Program-made: the position numbers and the translations under genes
Shown: one piece after another, positions 5,582 to 5,705 of the stretch
How positions within the stretch are numbered: position 1 is the stretch's first letter
How the letters are laid out: each line of letters begins with the position of its first letter
The notes under the pieces: generated by a model
Told to the model about the DNA's origin: nothing
Seen by the model: only the letters and a program-made list of their open reading frames with translations
Databases searched by the model: none
Assembly (NCBI GenBank): GCA_945911685.1
Contig: CAMEAW010000179.1
Location: 1-5,705 of the forward strand
DNA from: Bordetella parapertussis
GTDB lineage: Bacteria; Pseudomonadota; Gammaproteobacteria; Burkholderiales; Burkholderiaceae_B
Length of the DNA: 5,705 bases
Direction: 5' to 3'

Positions 5582-5705
5582 CTAGGTTTTATGATTGGCG
5601 AGCGTTGTTGAAGAGTGTGGTGTGTTGCTATTTGTTTTGCGCGATGCGTATCTGCCCACAATGAGCACAAGCGCGATGGCGATGCCGTAGGTTGCCCAGC
5701 GCGCT
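5582..5705 (-). CDS. C-terminal fragment of an unidentified membrane protein
   Basis: The minus strand is open from the right edge to a TAG stop at 5584-5582, giving 40 complete codons. The encoded tail starts ARWATYGIAIALVLIVGRYA, a convincing transmembrane helix (roughly residues 5-20 of the fragment) ended by positively charged residues (RYASRK). A polar, threonine- and asparagine-rich tail follows (TNSNTPHSSTTLANHKT). This suggests the last helix of a transporter or a tail-anchored protein, but the family cannot be told. Support for it being real comes from the junction: its stop overlaps the AGGAG ribosome binding site of the next gene, with only 11 bp to that gene's ATG, as expected in an operon. 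A chance open frame at the window edge remains possible. Confidence 0.5.
   Translation of the reverse strand, partial: ARWATYGIAIALVLIVGRYASRKTNSNTPHSSTTLANHKT

Overview
The window looks like chromosomal DNA of a betaproteobacterium, most likely Burkholderiales. This is judged from protein style only (the photolyase N-terminus, the MmgE/PrpD subgroup and the acyl-CoA dehydrogenase C-terminus); no rRNA or other phylogenetic marker is present. Every gene I can support lies on the minus strand, so transcription runs from high to low coordinates. Apart from a partial gene at each edge, all reading frames are intact. I see no mobile element, CRISPR array or tRNA.

Layout in transcription order. 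At the right edge is the C-terminal tail of an unidentified protein with one predicted membrane helix (5582-5705). It is followed 11 bp later by a 147-residue protein of unknown function (5127-5570), whose ribosome binding site overlaps the stop codon of the upstream frame. After that gene come three inverted repeats. The last, at 5017-5053, has a T-run and is a convincing rho-independent terminator, so this pair is separate from what follows.

The core is a four-gene acyl-CoA cassette: a CaiB/BaiF family CoA-transferase (3787-4953) overlapping by 4 bp an enoyl-CoA hydratase/isomerase (2990-3790), then a 191-bp AT-rich gap, an acyl-CoA dehydrogenase (1614-2798) and, 27 bp on, an MmgE/PrpD family protein (219-1586). 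The gap holds a degenerate tandem array of six 8-bp units and a good sigma70-like promoter whose -35 box lies inside one unit. The dehydrogenase and MmgE genes may therefore be transcribed on their own as well as by read-through. At the left edge are the first 49 codons of a DNA photolyase/cryptochrome (1-149), missed by simple ORF calling because it runs off the window.

Read together, the cassette suggests degradation or conversion of an organic acid: activation by CoA transfer, oxidation or reduction at the alpha-beta bond, hydration or dehydration of the enoyl-CoA, and a separate (de)hydratase, decarboxylase or epimerase step by the MmgE/PrpD protein. The CoA-transferase, crotonase and dehydrogenase set resembles CaiB-CaiD-CaiA of carnitine metabolism. 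CoA-transferase, dehydrogenase and PrpD-type genes together also recall the itaconate cluster of Pseudomonas aeruginosa. The substrate cannot be read from the sequence, and no regulator or transporter is visible here.
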